Shown piece by piece: positions 44,603 to 56,649 of a DNA stretch of 64,000 bases; position 1 is the first letter of the stretch; every line of letters begins with the position of its first letter. The notes under the pieces were generated by a model. It did no database searches, was not told the DNA's origin, and saw nothing but the letters and a program-made list of their open reading frames with translations. The DNA comes from Melastoma dodecandrum (lineage: Eukaryota; Streptophyta; Magnoliopsida; Myrtales; Melastomataceae). The position numbers and the translations under genes were made by a program. The DNA lies in NCBI GenBank assembly GCA_029817715.1, contig JARUPY010000252.1, positions 930,001 through 994,000 on the forward strand, read 5' to 3'.

Positions 44603-45074
44603 ATTCCGGCACTCCCCTTCTGCTTCTGCCTGGTTCTTGTTCTTCTTCAAACTCACTTTCAGATGTATTAGTTAAGTTACGAACGTGAAAACTAAAATAA
44701 AGAGACGGAGACGATCGTGTTCGTGACAGCCAAGTGGGCGCACATATAATAATAATAATTATTGTTATAACTAATCCCGTGTTCCAATAATTTATCGTGA
44801 CAGCCAATACGAATCTTCACGTCTGTCGTCTGTTTATGTATAAACAAAGTTCCTCTCTTTCGTTAATTATTACCAGTGAAGGAGTTGATCTGTCCAGAAT
44901 TTATTGGAATGGCATTATGCATCATAGAGGAGAGTATGATTCGAAATGTTTATTTCTAATGGAGACATCAAACGCAGCGATGGCTCTTTACGCAGAAGAT
45001 AAGCAAGAGAACGAAAGCTGACATCGAAGTGTGTTGTCCATTAAGAAACTTGCACCAGAAGATGAGCGTGGGAT
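44603..45074. other. Intergenic between two CYP81 copies
   Basis: AT-rich 470 bp with the old promoter side of the dead copy and the 3' region of the intact copy. No gene seen. Confidence 0.5.
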
Positions 45075-46711
45075 TTAGAGTAGCTGCGCCAAGACGCCAT
45101 CGATCATGCATTCTCTTGCCCTGCACATCACCTCCAAGGGGCGAAGCTTTGGAATGGTCAGTCCCGTACCTTCCTCCAAACTGACAGGCTCTTCTCCCAC
45201 CCTTTTCCACTCGAAGCATTGGATCAGTGCCGCCAGAGACAATGGGACCAGTCTATTCGCCAGACCTGCACCGGGGCAACTCCTCCTTCCCATCCCAAAG
45301 GGAATAAACTTATAAGCCATATCACCGATGCCGTTGTGCCTTTCTGGCTTAAAGGCCAATGGGTCAACCCAGAGCTGGGGATCTCTGTGAACTTTCCATG
45401 CGTTGATCATTACCATGGATCCTTGAGGTATGTGTAATCCAGAGACGGTGCAGTCTTCGGATGCCTCGTGAGGAATCAGGACTGGGGCTGGGGGATATAA
45501 ACGCAGCGTCTCCTTGACGATGGACTGGATATAGGGTAACTTGTTGATGTCCGATTCCTCAACCAAACGATCACGACCGATCAGGTGGTCAACCTCGGCC
45601 CTGGCCTTGTCCATGACTCCTGGGTGATTCAGCAAAAGCGACATGGACCATTCTAAGGTGATGGCAGATGTATCCACTCCGGCGATCAACATTGTCTACA
45701 TCAAATTTTTGTAAGAAATGTTGAGTTAAAGATTCCCACAAAAGTAAAGATTGTTTGGAACCTCACTACGAAGAGAACTCATACCGAGATCTGACCCTTG
45801 ATGATGTCGTCTGAGTACTTCTCGGGATCGGAGTCTTGCATCGACAACATAACATCAACCATGGTCCTGTGATCACCCTGTGTACCTCTTTTCTTCTTAT
45901 GCTCGTCGACCAAGCCCTGGAAAATACTGTCTGCTTTCTTGTGTGCTCGCATTCTCTTATCTTTGCGGCCCAGATCCAACCAACGGAGTGCAGGCAAGAA
46001 GTCGGACACGTCAGCAGTTCCTGCCAGGTCCAGAATCTCCCTCATCGCTTCCTTGAACGTTCCGGCCTCCGTGCTATCAGCTGCTTCTTCCAATGTCCCA
46101 ACATAGCGCTTCCCTGAGATCGTCCTCATCATGACATTGAATGTTAGATCTTGCAATCGCTTCCGCATCTCCACCCTCATGATGCTCCTGTCCGAAACAA
46201 CCTGGTACAGTCCCTTCACAAGTAACTGGACCTCCTCACTCCTGACACCTAGAAGGAAGTCCAGCCGGCTCGCGGAAAGGATTTCCGTGGTCGCGATGCG
46301 TCTAAGGTTCCGCCAGTGCTCACCATAATTGGCAGCTCCCAGCGTTGTGAACCCATAGGAGATGTCCTTGCCAGCTTCGAGGCGAGGTCGGTTGGCAAGG
46401 ATGACGTCATTTTTTGTGAAGCATTCCTCCAAGGCACAAGGGTCGGATACGACCACCACGTTACGAGAACCAAAGGAGAGGGAGAGGACGGGGCCATAGC
46501 GATAGGACAGGGCCTCAAGAGTCCTGTGGAGAGGCTCCTTGATGAGGTGGAGGTGGCCGATCACGGGAAGGGAGGGAGGTGCCGGGGGGAGGCCTTGCCT
46601 CTGTTTGTTCCGTTTGGAGATGAAGATCGGGATGAAGATGAGGGAGAGAAGGGTCGATGCAACAACAACGTGGTAAGACGACAACGACGACAGCCACCGG
46701 GTTTCGTCCAT
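45075..46711 (-). CDS. CYP81: Cytochrome P450, CYP81 family, intact (515 aa)
   Basis: Exon 1 is 46711-45785 and exon 2 is 45695-45075, phase 0, GT-AG. The single phase-0 intron just before the I-helix is typical of the CYP81 group. Visible parts are an N-terminal membrane anchor (VVVASTLLSLIFIPIFI), the proline hinge LPPAPPSLPVIGH, I-helix [12 protein letters not shown], the ExxR helix KETLR, PERH, and the haem loop FGMGRRSCPGAGLA with the Cys thiolate ligand. It sits in the ER membrane and uses NADPH-P450 reductase. CYP81 enzymes hydroxylate or form methylenedioxy bridges on isoflavonoids, lignans, indole glucosinolates or xenobiotics; the substrate here cannot be told. ATG 46711 is the first in frame. 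Confidence 0.94.
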
Positions 46712-48659
46712 GGATGACACTCACCTCTGTTTTTTACTCTATCCCCATGCCTTTATAAAAGACAAGTTGGCGTAAACCACTTAAAATAATGAGACCGAGA
46801 TAAACGAGCGCGTTTAATATTAACTCATCCCGATATTAAGATCCCTCCGCAGATGTCAACGCGTTATTCTTGGTTTAGACACGTTATATTACAATCTACG
46901 CACGAATATGTCATACCTTAAAAAATGGTAGTTGTCTGTTATTGTAAGATCAGGAAAGTGCAGGCTTCCCGAATCTTTTCTGAACTCTTGTATTGTAAGA
47001 TTAGGGGCGCATATGTGCTTACTTTTTTGTGATTGTTGCTGGGATGATCGCTCTTATCACTTAGACACGATTTTGGGTCCAAGGCCTGCAAAACCAATAG
47101 TTTTCGACGCTAATTGTTACTACATATACAATAACTTAATAAATCAAAATTCTCGAATTTGGACCGAATTTTTTCGACTTATTTAAAATTAAATTGGGGT
47201 AGGCTGCTATAACTTTTCCAAAGTAAAACAAAATATATTTTCTATGTTTTTGGATAATGAACGTACGAGCCTTGCTCGGTTCCTCTTGCTCCTTCATTCT
47301 TCGGGCTTTTTCTTCGCTTCTCGCTCATCGCCTTCAACTCCCCTTGAAAATTTAGGACAAAAGTCAAGGATCCGATTAGGCCCGATTAGGAAGAGAATAG
47401 GGATGTACGTCGCCACTATCCGTAGCTCCTCGACGCTCGAGATCTCGGATCCTCGTCTCGACCCACTTTGGTGAAATTATGCACATCACAATGAGTTATA
47501 ATAAAAATTGTGTAAAAAATACATGCCACTTCTAAAGAAGTATCGCATGTCACATGCAATCGAGCCACTTTGATATCATCAGTAATTGGTGTTAACCACT
47601 GGCATTGACCGGCATCAAGCCGATCGATCATCCAGCCAATGGATGCCGGTGGCCAACGCCACTTTCTTAGCTAAAAAAGTGTCTCAATCAAGCTAAATTA
47701 TTAGTCTGATAATATCAACCGTACTAAAATGACGTTAATATTACGTGTAACCTTATATTAAATGAACCCAAGAAAATCTATTAATTTAATTAATTAATTT
47801 TTTACTTTGACAACGATTGACCGTATTCTTAAATAAATATTTGTAGGTTAGTCCCACACTTCCGTTTCAAAATTGGAGGTGTCCCAGTCCCAACCACCAA
47901 GTAATAAATGCAAAAGGTTCTTCCTCTACCTCCTGCTTCCCCAACCAGGCCATCTTCCTCCCTCCTCAAGGGTTATTTTTACGCTTCCTCCTCGGCGCCC
48001 ACTCTCTTTTGACCCTGTTACAACTACGATGAGTCTACTCACTCGTTCGAGAACGGCTGCAGCGACACTCGGGTGGCTAAGCCTGTCATTCACAGGAACT
48101 GATCGGCGGGAGAAGGGATTGAAGATGGACCGGGCTTAACGGACAAATGTATATTCATTTCAAGACGAAGAAGTAAGTTTTGTATTCAAAAGAAGAGTGC
48201 GACAGCACAAAATCGTCAATTCATAAACCTATTCCCCCCCCCCCCCTTCCCTCCCCAAACGGGACGTCTCAACTTCCCAATTCTTAAATTCATTACTTGA
48301 TGAAGGGAGAAAGAAATTTTAAATAAAGAAAAGAAGTTACACTAAAAAGGAGGAGATTAATCACGGGCGATATTCTTAAAGGGAAGTTAATTATTAAAAA
48401 GTTCGAATTTTAGGTGAAATTATTATTTTTTATATATTTGCTTTCAACGTATATGATACATAATTAGTTTTCTTTAATGCTCATATAAATTTAATTACGT
48501 AACGTAGATCTCTCAAATTTCTCGGCCGGGGCTAAAGGACATTTTGTTGCTCAAAGCTTCAAAGTCCCATTTCTATGACTAGGTTGTCTTAAAGTACTTG
48601 TCCCCACCTACCGAATGTCAGAGTTAGAAGAGTTGAGACGCAAACTGAATTAACTATCC
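46712..48659. other. Intergenic, no gene seen
   Basis: AT-rich spacer upstream of the intact CYP81 gene; poly-C run near 48233-48246. Open frames lack motifs. Confidence 0.5.
46750..46757 (-). promoter_or_regulatory. TATA box for the intact CYP81 gene
   Basis: TATAAAGG on the minus strand ends about 40 bp before ATG 46711, which would give a very short leader. Confidence 0.45.
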
Positions 48660-49990
48660 GACCATTAAACGCCCCGTGTCCAGGACAATTTCAGCGGAAG
48701 AACAATGCCTACTTCGAATTTTTAGTCATGCCCTTCGGAGTAACCAATGCGCCATCGACATTTGCCACGTTGATGATCCGAGTGTTGGCACCCTTCATCT
48801 ACTGGTTCTTGATAGTATACTTGGACGACATCATGATTTATAGTCGTACCTTGGACAACCACTTGGAGCACCAACGAATGGTTTTCTCAATATTGATGGA
48901 GAACCAGATATAAATGAAGTTGGAGAAATGAGCATTTACCTAAGAAGAAGTGGCATTCCTACAACATATGATAAGACAAGAAAGATCATGATGGATGAAG
49001 GGAAGATCAAATCAACATGGAGTAGGAGGCCCCGACAAAGGCTACGAATTTATCATCATTTATTAGGTTGGCCAGTGAGAACTTAACATGGGAATGGAGT
49101 TCGAAGTGCCAGGAATCATTCGAAAAGCTGAAGAGAGCCATCACGGAGGAGCATGTCCTTGCCCCACCAAATTTCAAGAAATCGTACAAATGGACGCAAG
49201 CAATTTTGCGATTGATGGAGTCCTCGTGTAGGAGGAAGGCCTGTTACTGATGCGTTCTTGCAAATCCAAAAGAGCGAGCCAGTAGCAGGCCTTTCTCGAT
49301 CCAAAAGAGTGAGTCTACCATAAAAAGCTCATTCGAGATCGTAATGGGGTTCCAACCTACCACCGCAACGATGGCATTAGCAGGCTATAAGGAGCAAGTC
49401 CGGTGCCATTTCATTACGCACGTGAAAGGTCAGAACAGTTCGATCTGACTATATCGAACTCGAATAGAGCGTCCAGACGCATGAAGAAGTTCACCGACAA
49501 GAAGAGGATACCACTCAAATTTCATGTTAGAGATTTAGTACTTCTTTGATTGCACCTACTACAACAGACAAAGGGGACAATTTGCAATGGTTTAATGCGG
49601 AAGTACGAGGGGTCGTTTCTAGTGCTCAAACGAGTGGGAAGGGATGCCTACAAGATAAAGCTATCACCAAAACTAAAATTCCACCCGACTTTCCATGTGA
49701 GCATCCTCAAACCCTACTGCATGGATTTGGAAGAACCGACGCGGATGAATTCAACATGGGCACAATAGGAGTGAAGAATTCTTACAAAAATGTGATAAAG
49801 AAAGTGAAGGATCGCATAATCATCCGAGAAGAGGTGAAAACGACGTGCACGAAGTGTCTCATCAAGTGAAAAGGACTCCCAGAGAGCGAAACAAGTTGGG
49901 AACTAGCATAAGCCTTTGAAGGACTGATAATGAAGTACCACGAGAAGATGAAGTGATGAGGGCATTGCCAGAGTAAGGTGGGAGAGAATG
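48660..49990 (+). mobile_element. Decayed Ty3/gypsy fragment (RT, RNase H, integrase end)
   Basis: In order and broken by stops: an RT block MPFGVTNAPSTFATLM with YLDDIMIYS (48728-48913), an RNase H-type piece (WSSKCQESFEKLKRAI, near 49095), then a jump to the integrase C-terminus (RVGRDAYKIKLSPKLKFHPTFHVSILKPY, 49630-49725) and a chromodomain-like tail near 49800-49900. Most of integrase and all of gag are missing, and no LTRs were found. YLDD and the HPTFHVS block point to a chromovirus, a lineage different from the Tat element at 6.7-19.9 kb. Confidence 0.82.
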
Positions 49991-51575
49991 TCACGAGCCA
50001 ATAAGATCTATTGGACCTTCAGCCCGCTATGACCGGTCCATCTTCTAGAACTCTCCGTCACGTACCGCCTTAATTAGCAACCACTAATCACACTCATTTA
50101 GTAGGATTGTAGATCATTCTCGTCACGTCTATCCAAAAATGTCACTCCTTCATTTGTAAAATCACTCGAGCAATAATAAGATTTCCTTTAGAGTTTCTCT
50201 TCCGTTGAAGGTTGGCTTAAAGCATAGAGGAGGTCTTAACCATGCACGTGAGGACGAGAACCAGGTCTGCCACGCAGGAGCTATCTAACAGAAGAGTTCT
50301 GCAGCATGGAGAGGGGGCCGCTAAGGAAGAGTAGGCTCGACAGCACCAATCAATCCTCCCTGTAGCAGCCGAGACCACCCTTTTTCCATGTTCAAAAAGA
50401 TTGATCCCCCCCGCGGACGAACTTTTACCCTTTAGTGGGCCGTCCATTCTAGATGGCCCAATAATCTTCTAGAGCTAATGTTTAAAAGAAAAGAAGATGG
50501 CTGTGATATGTTTAGGGCTTTTCCAGTTAATCTTTGGGACCGGGCGTGGATTTTATTGGTTGATTTGAATTCCATTTTTCATGATAATATAGAATTGGTT
50601 TCCACTGACTTTTCTCTTTCTTTCTTTTTATTTTATTTTATTGAACTTCATTTTATAAAAATGGGGTGTTATTAATTTCGTTTTATTTGACATGGCTTAG
50701 AGATCAGTGTAGGCAATTTGCACCACTTTTTGGGCAACAGGTGTTCTGGAGTTCCTAGAAGCTGTCGTGGATCCGTCCCGATCGGAACCTTTTCATTCGG
50801 TGTTGGTAATAATATACTGCGTGATCCTCTTTTGGACCAACTTTTTATCTTCAACGTAAAATTTATAGAGTGAATTAAAAAAAAAAAAAAGTAAGAAGAA
50901 ATTCTTCCGTGAGTTTGACTCGGGATTTCACTTTATACTGTGTCCCTCCACGTGAAATACTATTTCCATTAAAAATATATATATTTTTTGTAATGGACAG
51001 TGGAAATTTCAAACCATTTAAATTTTGTGTGGTTGGGAGTGAAATAAAATTTAGTCCAAATTCATTTTGCAACGAGGGGAGGCTTCCCTAAAAATGTCTT
51101 GTGTACAAAGGCCGTCCTCGAGAAGGGAAGTGACGCAACTTTAGTCGGTCCATTCTGACTTTTAAGAGCCCTAGGAGCCAACGTGAACGTTCCTCGATGC
51201 TTCCTCTTCTAAAGAGCGCCGGCGCCGCCACCAAAGCCTAACGCAACTGGGCTTAGCTTCAATTCCTCTTCGCCCACCACCCACCATGTTCTAACCAAAC
51301 AGTGTTAGGGCAATCAAGGCTTCACTCACGTCCTTTTCGGAAAACCCCCTGGTCAGACACAAAATCGTATTTCATCACTTCCCCTGTTGCATGCCCAGTG
51401 CATGCACGAAGAACAACTCCCCCCCCGCGCTCCCCTCCCCCCTGTATAAATACTATGCGAGTGCCGAAGCATGAATTCACCAACAGCGGCACCCTCCAAC
51501 ATTAGGAGCTAAACCCACATAAAGTATAATCATTCCCTTTTATCGTCTTGTTTGAGCTCGCCATTTTCGACGTCG
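49991..51575. other. Intergenic, includes promoter of the peptide gene
   Basis: No protein gene seen before 51.5 kb. An A-run lies at 50878-50890. The last 130 bp hold a TATA box and leader of the next gene. Confidence 0.5.
51445..51452 (+). promoter_or_regulatory. TATA box of the peptide precursor gene
   Basis: TATAAATA lies 124-131 bp upstream of ATG 51576, giving an expected leader of about 100 nt. A C-rich stretch precedes it. Confidence 0.6.
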
Positions 51576-51815
51576 ATGGCGCAAAAGGCTCGCACTGTCC
51601 TTGTCGTTCTGCTTGCCTTCCTGTTGTTCACCGGGTCTTCCGGTCGCCCGATCAGCATCCCTAAATCTAAGGATGCCACGGTCGGATCAGAGGTGGCGGC
51701 CTCGGTCGTCGGAGCAACTAATAGTGGAGGTCCTAGTCCCGGCGGAAAAGGCCATTCTTTTCCACCCATGTTCACCAATTCCGGAGGACCAAGTCCCCCC
51801 GGCGAAGGACACTGA
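51576..51815 (+). CDS. Secreted peptide precursor, PIP/PIPL-like, two SGGPS...GH motifs (79 aa)
   Basis: A single 80-codon frame starts at the first ATG after the TATA box. Residues 1-23 form a signal peptide (basic start, then TVLVVLLAFLLFTGSSG). A variable middle with basic and acidic residues follows. The C-terminal third carries NSGGPSPGGKGH and, 18 residues later, NSGGPSPPGEGH, which ends exactly at the stop codon. PAMP-induced peptides (PIP/PIPL) are cut from such precursors and carry a C-terminal SGPSxGxGH core; IDA and CEP peptides share parts of this pattern. The extra Gly (SGGPS) differs from the textbook core. PIP peptides act outside the cell through RLK7-type receptor kinases in immunity and root growth. 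The family placement is an inference. Confidence 0.78.
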   Translation: MAQKARTVLVVLLAFLLFTGSSGRPISIPKSKDATVGSEVAASVVGATNSGGPSPGGKGHSFPPMFTNSGGPSPPGEGH

Positions 51816-52387
51816 GAACTCTCGATCACCGGTTTGCTTATCGATCGTACGCCCCCAAGCATCATACTCCTGATCCTCCGGGAAAATACTAAACCAATTA
51901 GTTTGTTTATGTTCATCTTCAATTCATTAAGAAGTATTAATGCGTGATGGCATGGTATTCATCATTCGCTAGATTGTTTCGTGTCTTCGTCGAGATTATT
52001 CTATTAAGCTCTTATAGCTGAATTCTTCTACGAGACTATCGTGTATTCGAATGGAGAAACGCTTTTTTTTTTCAGACATGGCTCGAATATTAGTTGGGCC
52101 AAACTCGGCACATATGGGCCCATTTGAAATGCCCGTGGTTTCCCCTTTGTCCAAGGGTTCGAAGCTTCTGATCATTCGTGTCCAAAAAGAACGCGTCCTC
52201 TGGTTTCCTACAAATTCAACAAAAGGCCGTCTATCTAGAAAGTCCAAAATCCCAAAAGACATCGCACACGCCACGCGGCTTCACAACATATAAAAACAAC
52301 ATACATTCATCTGCATATCATCGTATTCAGTCAAAACATCCCCATTTTAAGATCTAATCTTGTAATACAGAAGAGTTCCCCAAGGAC
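51816..52387. other. Intergenic between peptide and LEA_2 genes
   Basis: 570 bp with the peptide gene's 3' region and the LEA_2 promoter. No gene seen. Confidence 0.5.
52289..52296 (+). promoter_or_regulatory. TATA box of the LEA_2 gene
   Basis: TATAAAAA lies 92-99 bp before ATG 52388. Confidence 0.6.
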
Positions 52388-53035
52388 ATGGCGGAGCACG
52401 ACGAGCAAGCGATTTACCCCCCTGCGTCCTCGACGAACGGCTTCCACAAGTCGGACCAGGAGTCGCTGCGCTCCACCACGGAGGAAGAGAGGCGCAGGAA
52501 GAGGATGAAGTGGGCGGTCTACATCGCGGCCTTCACCGTCTTCCAGGTTATGGTCATCCTCGTGTTTGCGCTCGTGGTGATGAAGGTCAAGGCCCCAAAG
52601 TTCCGGGTCGGGGACCTCGAGATCCAGACCCTGACTACCGATCAGTCATCCCCGTCCTTCGACATGACGTTCGTCGCCCCGATCAGGATCAAGAACACCA
52701 ACTTCGGGCCTTACAAGTATGACGCGACCATCGTGGACTTCACCTACGGGGGAGTGGTCCTGAGCCGGGTGAACGTCTTCAAGGGCAAAGTCGGATTCAA
52801 GTCCACCAAGAAGATTGACACACAGGTCTTGTTGAGTTCGAGTGCCCTGTCAGGCGCCACGGCCGGCCTCGCTGACGAACTTAAGAATGGGGTGATCACG
52901 TTGGGGAGCCAGGGGCAGATGAACGGGAAGGTGACACTGATGCTCATGTTCAAGAAGAAGAAGTCGACCGAGATGAACTGCACCATGGCCATTGACGTGG
53001 CCGTTAACGCCGTCAAGTCTGTGGAATGTACATAG
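52388..53035 (+). CDS. LEA_2 / NDR1-HIN1-like (NHL) membrane protein (215 aa)
   Basis: A single exon from ATG 52388 to TAG at 53033-53035. A hydrophilic N-terminus with an RRRKRMKW stop-transfer cluster precedes one transmembrane segment (about residues 42-66, YIAAFTVFQVMVILVFALVV). An LEA14/WHy-type beta-sandwich follows (FDMTFVAPIRIKNTNFGPYKYD, GVVLSRVNVFKGKVGFKSTK, ending with conserved Cys and VECT). NHL proteins are plasma-membrane proteins often induced by stress or pathogens; the exact role of this one is not evident. Confidence 0.93.
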   Translation: MAEHDEQAIYPPASSTNGFHKSDQESLRSTTEEERRRKRMKWAVYIAAFTVFQVMVILVFALVVMKVKAPKFRVGDLEIQTLTTDQSSPSFDMTFVAPIRIKNTNFGPYKYDATIVDFTYGGVVLSRVNVFKGKVGFKSTKKIDTQVLLSSSALSGATAGLADELKNGVITLGSQGQMNGKVTLMLMFKKKKSTEMNCTMAIDVAVNAVKSVECT

Positions 53036-53271
53036 GAGATGGTACGTTGTGTGTATTTTTGCTCGTGGTTCTTGGAACTGCGAGCTACGTCTATTATTTT
53101 GATTATTTAGCATTACAACCCGGGTGTGCTTGTGTTCACCTAATAATGTTTGTCGAATTAAAATGATGAATAAGTACTAACCATAACCAACCCGATTAGA
53201 GTCGCTTAAACAAAATCAGTTCACATTTTAACGATCCGACGCAACAAATTCGGTTGGAGTGACCGTCTTCC

Positions 53272-54069
53272 CTAGTTGATCTTGCGAATTCCGATACGTT
53301 TGACCGCGGCGGCCTTGCCGATGGCGGCCTCGCCCTGCAGCTGTGAACCAACCCCTCCTTGCTCCATGTCTGACATGTAACTCCACACCTCTTTCCTAAT
53401 CATCTCCTTCATGAACCCCATGAACTCCGCGCTCAAGAACTGCTTCTCCAACGTCCCCTTGACAGTCTCTAAGGCCTGAGGAACTTCAGCCTGTTGTAGA
53501 GGACCCGGGGTCGAGCCCTGGGTTTCACGGTCCCCTGATCCGGGCAGAGCCAGGCTGAGACAAGTAGAGGGATCTGCCCTCGACGCGAAGTCAGACACAG
53601 ACGGGCTGCTATGTCCAAGGGACAGATTGGAGGAGGACCTCCCAGGGCCGACGCTGGCTGACCGCTTCAGCGGCTGGATCCCCTCAGCAATCCCGGGGTC
53701 ATGCGCGAGCTGTGAGTACCTCCGCTTGAGGGTGGAATTCCAATGGTTCTTGACAGCGTTGTCGGTCCGGCCGTTCAAAAGCCGGGCGATGGCGGCCCAG
53801 CTGTTGCCGAGTCTGGCGTGGGAGCGGACAATGGCATTGTCCTCCTCGGGGGTGAAGGGGCGGTGCTCGACCCGGGGAGAGAGCTGGTTACACCACCTGA
53901 GGCGGCAGGACTTGCCGCTGCGTCCAGGAATGGACTTGGAGATGAGGGACCAGTTACGGGGGCCGTGGGAGAGTACGAGTCGCTGGAGGGCTTCATCCTC
54001 GTCGATACTCCACGGGCCCTTGATCCGCTTGGCGGAGGGGGGGTCCTTCCTCTCCTTCGACGAGGACAT
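53272..54069 (-). CDS. MYB44-like: R2R3-MYB transcription factor, subgroup 22 (MYB44/70/73/77-like), 265 aa
   Basis: A single exon, as usual for subgroup 22. The R2 repeat spans about residues 15-65 ([20 protein letters not shown], then [21 protein letters not shown]) and R3 about 67-117 ([18 protein letters not shown], then [21 protein letters not shown]), with the regularly spaced Trp residues. The tail holds an EAR-type LSLAL motif and the subgroup block [16 protein letters not shown]. Such factors act in the nucleus in ABA, auxin and stress responses, often as repressors. CYCD3 lies next on the same strand; in Arabidopsis MYB77/CYCD3;3 and MYB44/CYCD3;2 are also neighbours (from memory). 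Confidence 0.95.
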   Translation of the reverse strand: MSSSKERKDPPSAKRIKGPWSIDEDEALQRLVLSHGPRNWSLISKSIPGRSGKSCRLRWCNQLSPRVEHRPFTPEEDNAIVRSHARLGNSWAAIARLLNGRTDNAVKNHWNSTLKRRYSQLAHDPGIAEGIQPLKRSASVGPGRSSSNLSLGHSSPSVSDFASRADPSTCLSLALPGSGDRETQGSTPGPLQQAEVPQALETVKGTLEKQFLSAEFMGFMKEMIRKEVWSYMSDMEQGGVGSQLQGEAAIGKAAAVKRIGIRKIN

Positions 54070-56649
54070 TAGGAAATGACTGGGTGATGATTAACTTATC
54101 TAGGGGCCAGCAGGAAGTGACGGAGGAGTTTTTATAGCGGAAGGGAAACCGGGGGGAGGAAGGCCGTTGGAGGGAGAGGACGGGGGAAGAGGCGGTTAGG
54201 AGCGGGTACAGGTGGCCCACATAGATGGACGCGTGTCGGTTTGTAAAATGATAGTTACGTGTAACGTATTTTGGAGTGGCGTAACCGTAAACAAACCAAA
54301 AAACAAAAAATCAATCGGGGCGGGGTTTGGAACGCGGACCCGTGTTTCCTTTGATAAGCAAAAAAATGAGTTCAATGTTAATCCGTTCTAAAATCCTAAT
54401 CTGACCGAAGAATCGGTCCGCTGCCGGTTGACTACTACTATGACAAACCACCCATCCCAAACGTTGGCTAAACGTTTTAGGGTTTCGGGAGTCGAACAAA
54501 GTATTGAGTGTGTGTTTGTGTGGTGGAATGTCGGCGTCCAATGCATAAGTTACGAGTAGATGTAAACTGGGATTCCGGCTCCTCGGACTCTGAGGCCAGC
54601 CTGGACACCACCAGCTCTCCACCCCCACCCTGTCCTCCTGTACGTATGGGCCTGCGCTGTCCTTCTGGGGTGTGGTCCGTCGTCCAGATGAGCCGAAAGA
54701 ACGAACGAAGATCTGTCGGATTCAATCACCTATTCTGTATGATTTTGATTGTTTTGTGACCCAACCAAACCACATCATCTTCCTATTAAAATTTTCCTTT
54801 TTACACAGAGCAAAGTTTGCCGACGTGAATTCAATGTAAAAGATTTACTTCTTCCCCCCCTACTTGCCTGATCTCAAACCGGGGGGCAGCCCGGGATGGA
54901 ATCTCCCAGGTTGTCCCGTCACCTTTTCCTTTCAGGTCCGGATGCATTGAAATTTTTATTTATCCTTTCTTTATTAATTTTTGTATTATTATTTTATCTT
55001 CACCTTGTCCCTCCCCCACGTTCCAATCCGGGATAGACCTACATCGTACGTACGACGTCGTCCGGCTTCAACCACCGCACATTATCAGATTAGAGTGTTT
55101 TTTTCCCGATCGTTCAAAAAAGATGAAACAGGAGTTCATTCAGCACATGGATGGATGGATATAGGAATGGGCCCAAACCGGCGATTTGACTGAGTAAACC
55201 GCCGTCTGTGAATTCAAAACACCCCGGGTCGAGCACTCTTCCGCCAGTGAAGAGAGCACAAGGAAGGACATTGGGATTTCTATGACGTTTGAAATCGACC
55301 CCTGCTTTATCAATAAATGTGACAATTAGTGTTGGATGGAATAATCAAAGGGGGACGATACAATTCTGTCGCATTCATCGTGATATTGCCTGACCAGCAT
55401 ACTCTTGGAAATCAAGCTCACCTTTAAAATAGCCCATCCTTGGACCAACAAGCATCTGAATCCAAAATCTCCCTCTAAAAACTGACAAAGGAAAAAAAAA
55501 ATACCCTATTCCGCGGCTGTCGGAACTTGTTTGGCATATCATTCGACTCTGTGTCTGGTAAGAAATCTGGTTCGATTAGAAGTGAATCAGAAACTAAGAT
55601 CCTTGTTATACGGGGAAAGTGAGGCCCGGCCCACATAAGACCCTAACCAATTCCAGATGAGACGGCCACTTGTGTCAGATGGTAACTACGGAACATTCGT
55701 TTGAGCCCCGTCGACACTCGACCTCGTACTAGAACTCGTTAATACCTGGTCCGAAAATGCGTACTTCTCGTGAAATGAAATCCCTTCTTACGTATTGTGC
55801 AGCCATTAAATTTTAGTGACGATCCCAAGCTAATGAATCTTTCCCCAATTCGGACCATCATCGCGGGTCAAAAGGGAAAAGAACACAAAAAAAAAAAGCA
55901 CTGGGCAAATAAAAGGAAAGGCCATGTGTTCCTCCTCATCCTAACACTCTTTCTTTATTTCTCTTTTAGATTTTTATTTTCCTTGGCTCGTTTCAAGGAT
56001 TGACAATGAGTCTCTTAACTATTAAATTTCATAATACACGATTCTTCTTCACAAATCTCGATGGACATAGTAAAATAATACCCTTTGGGCTCAGCTCAAG
56101 GGGACTGTTTTATTATTATTTTCTTTTTCGAGGGAAATAAAAAAAAAACATTTTCAAATCTCGAACAATATTCTACGTCGTGTCATGATAATAAAAGATT
56201 TGTCAAAACTTTGCCCTTTTTCCACCGAAGGGAGGGGCAATGACAAGACAAGCATGATCATCATCGTCTGTCTTGTTCTTTGCCTTTGATTTTTGAAAAA
56301 CGCATCCCTCCCCAATCAAAAGACAGAAAGGCGTGGAAAAAGACAATCTTGTACCCTCCCCCCCCAAAAGGATGATTCATTAATCATCCACCAAGAAGCA
56401 GGGACATCTTTAAGTAACGACCAGATTAGCAGCATGATTATATCTCTATTTTTTTTTTATTTTCTTCCAAAGGGTAGAACTAAGACTCGGGAGGCTATTT
56501 ATCGCAGTTAAAGTAATGAGTAATTTAGTTTTAATCTTCATTTATTCAAATTGAGATCACGCCTTTGGTGGATCTCCCAAGCGGCCCTTCTTGGGAGGAG
56601 GCCCCGGGGACAGCGAGAAGGATCCCGTGGTCAGTTCCGAGCTGCATTC
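54070..56649. other. Intergenic, no gene seen
   Basis: 2.6 kb of AT-rich DNA; it must contain the MYB promoter and the CYCD3 3' region. Short poly-purine and poly-pyrimidine runs only. Confidence 0.5.
54129..54136 (-). promoter_or_regulatory. TATA box of the MYB gene
   Basis: TATAAAAA on the minus strand lies about 60-67 bp upstream of ATG 54069. Confidence 0.6.
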
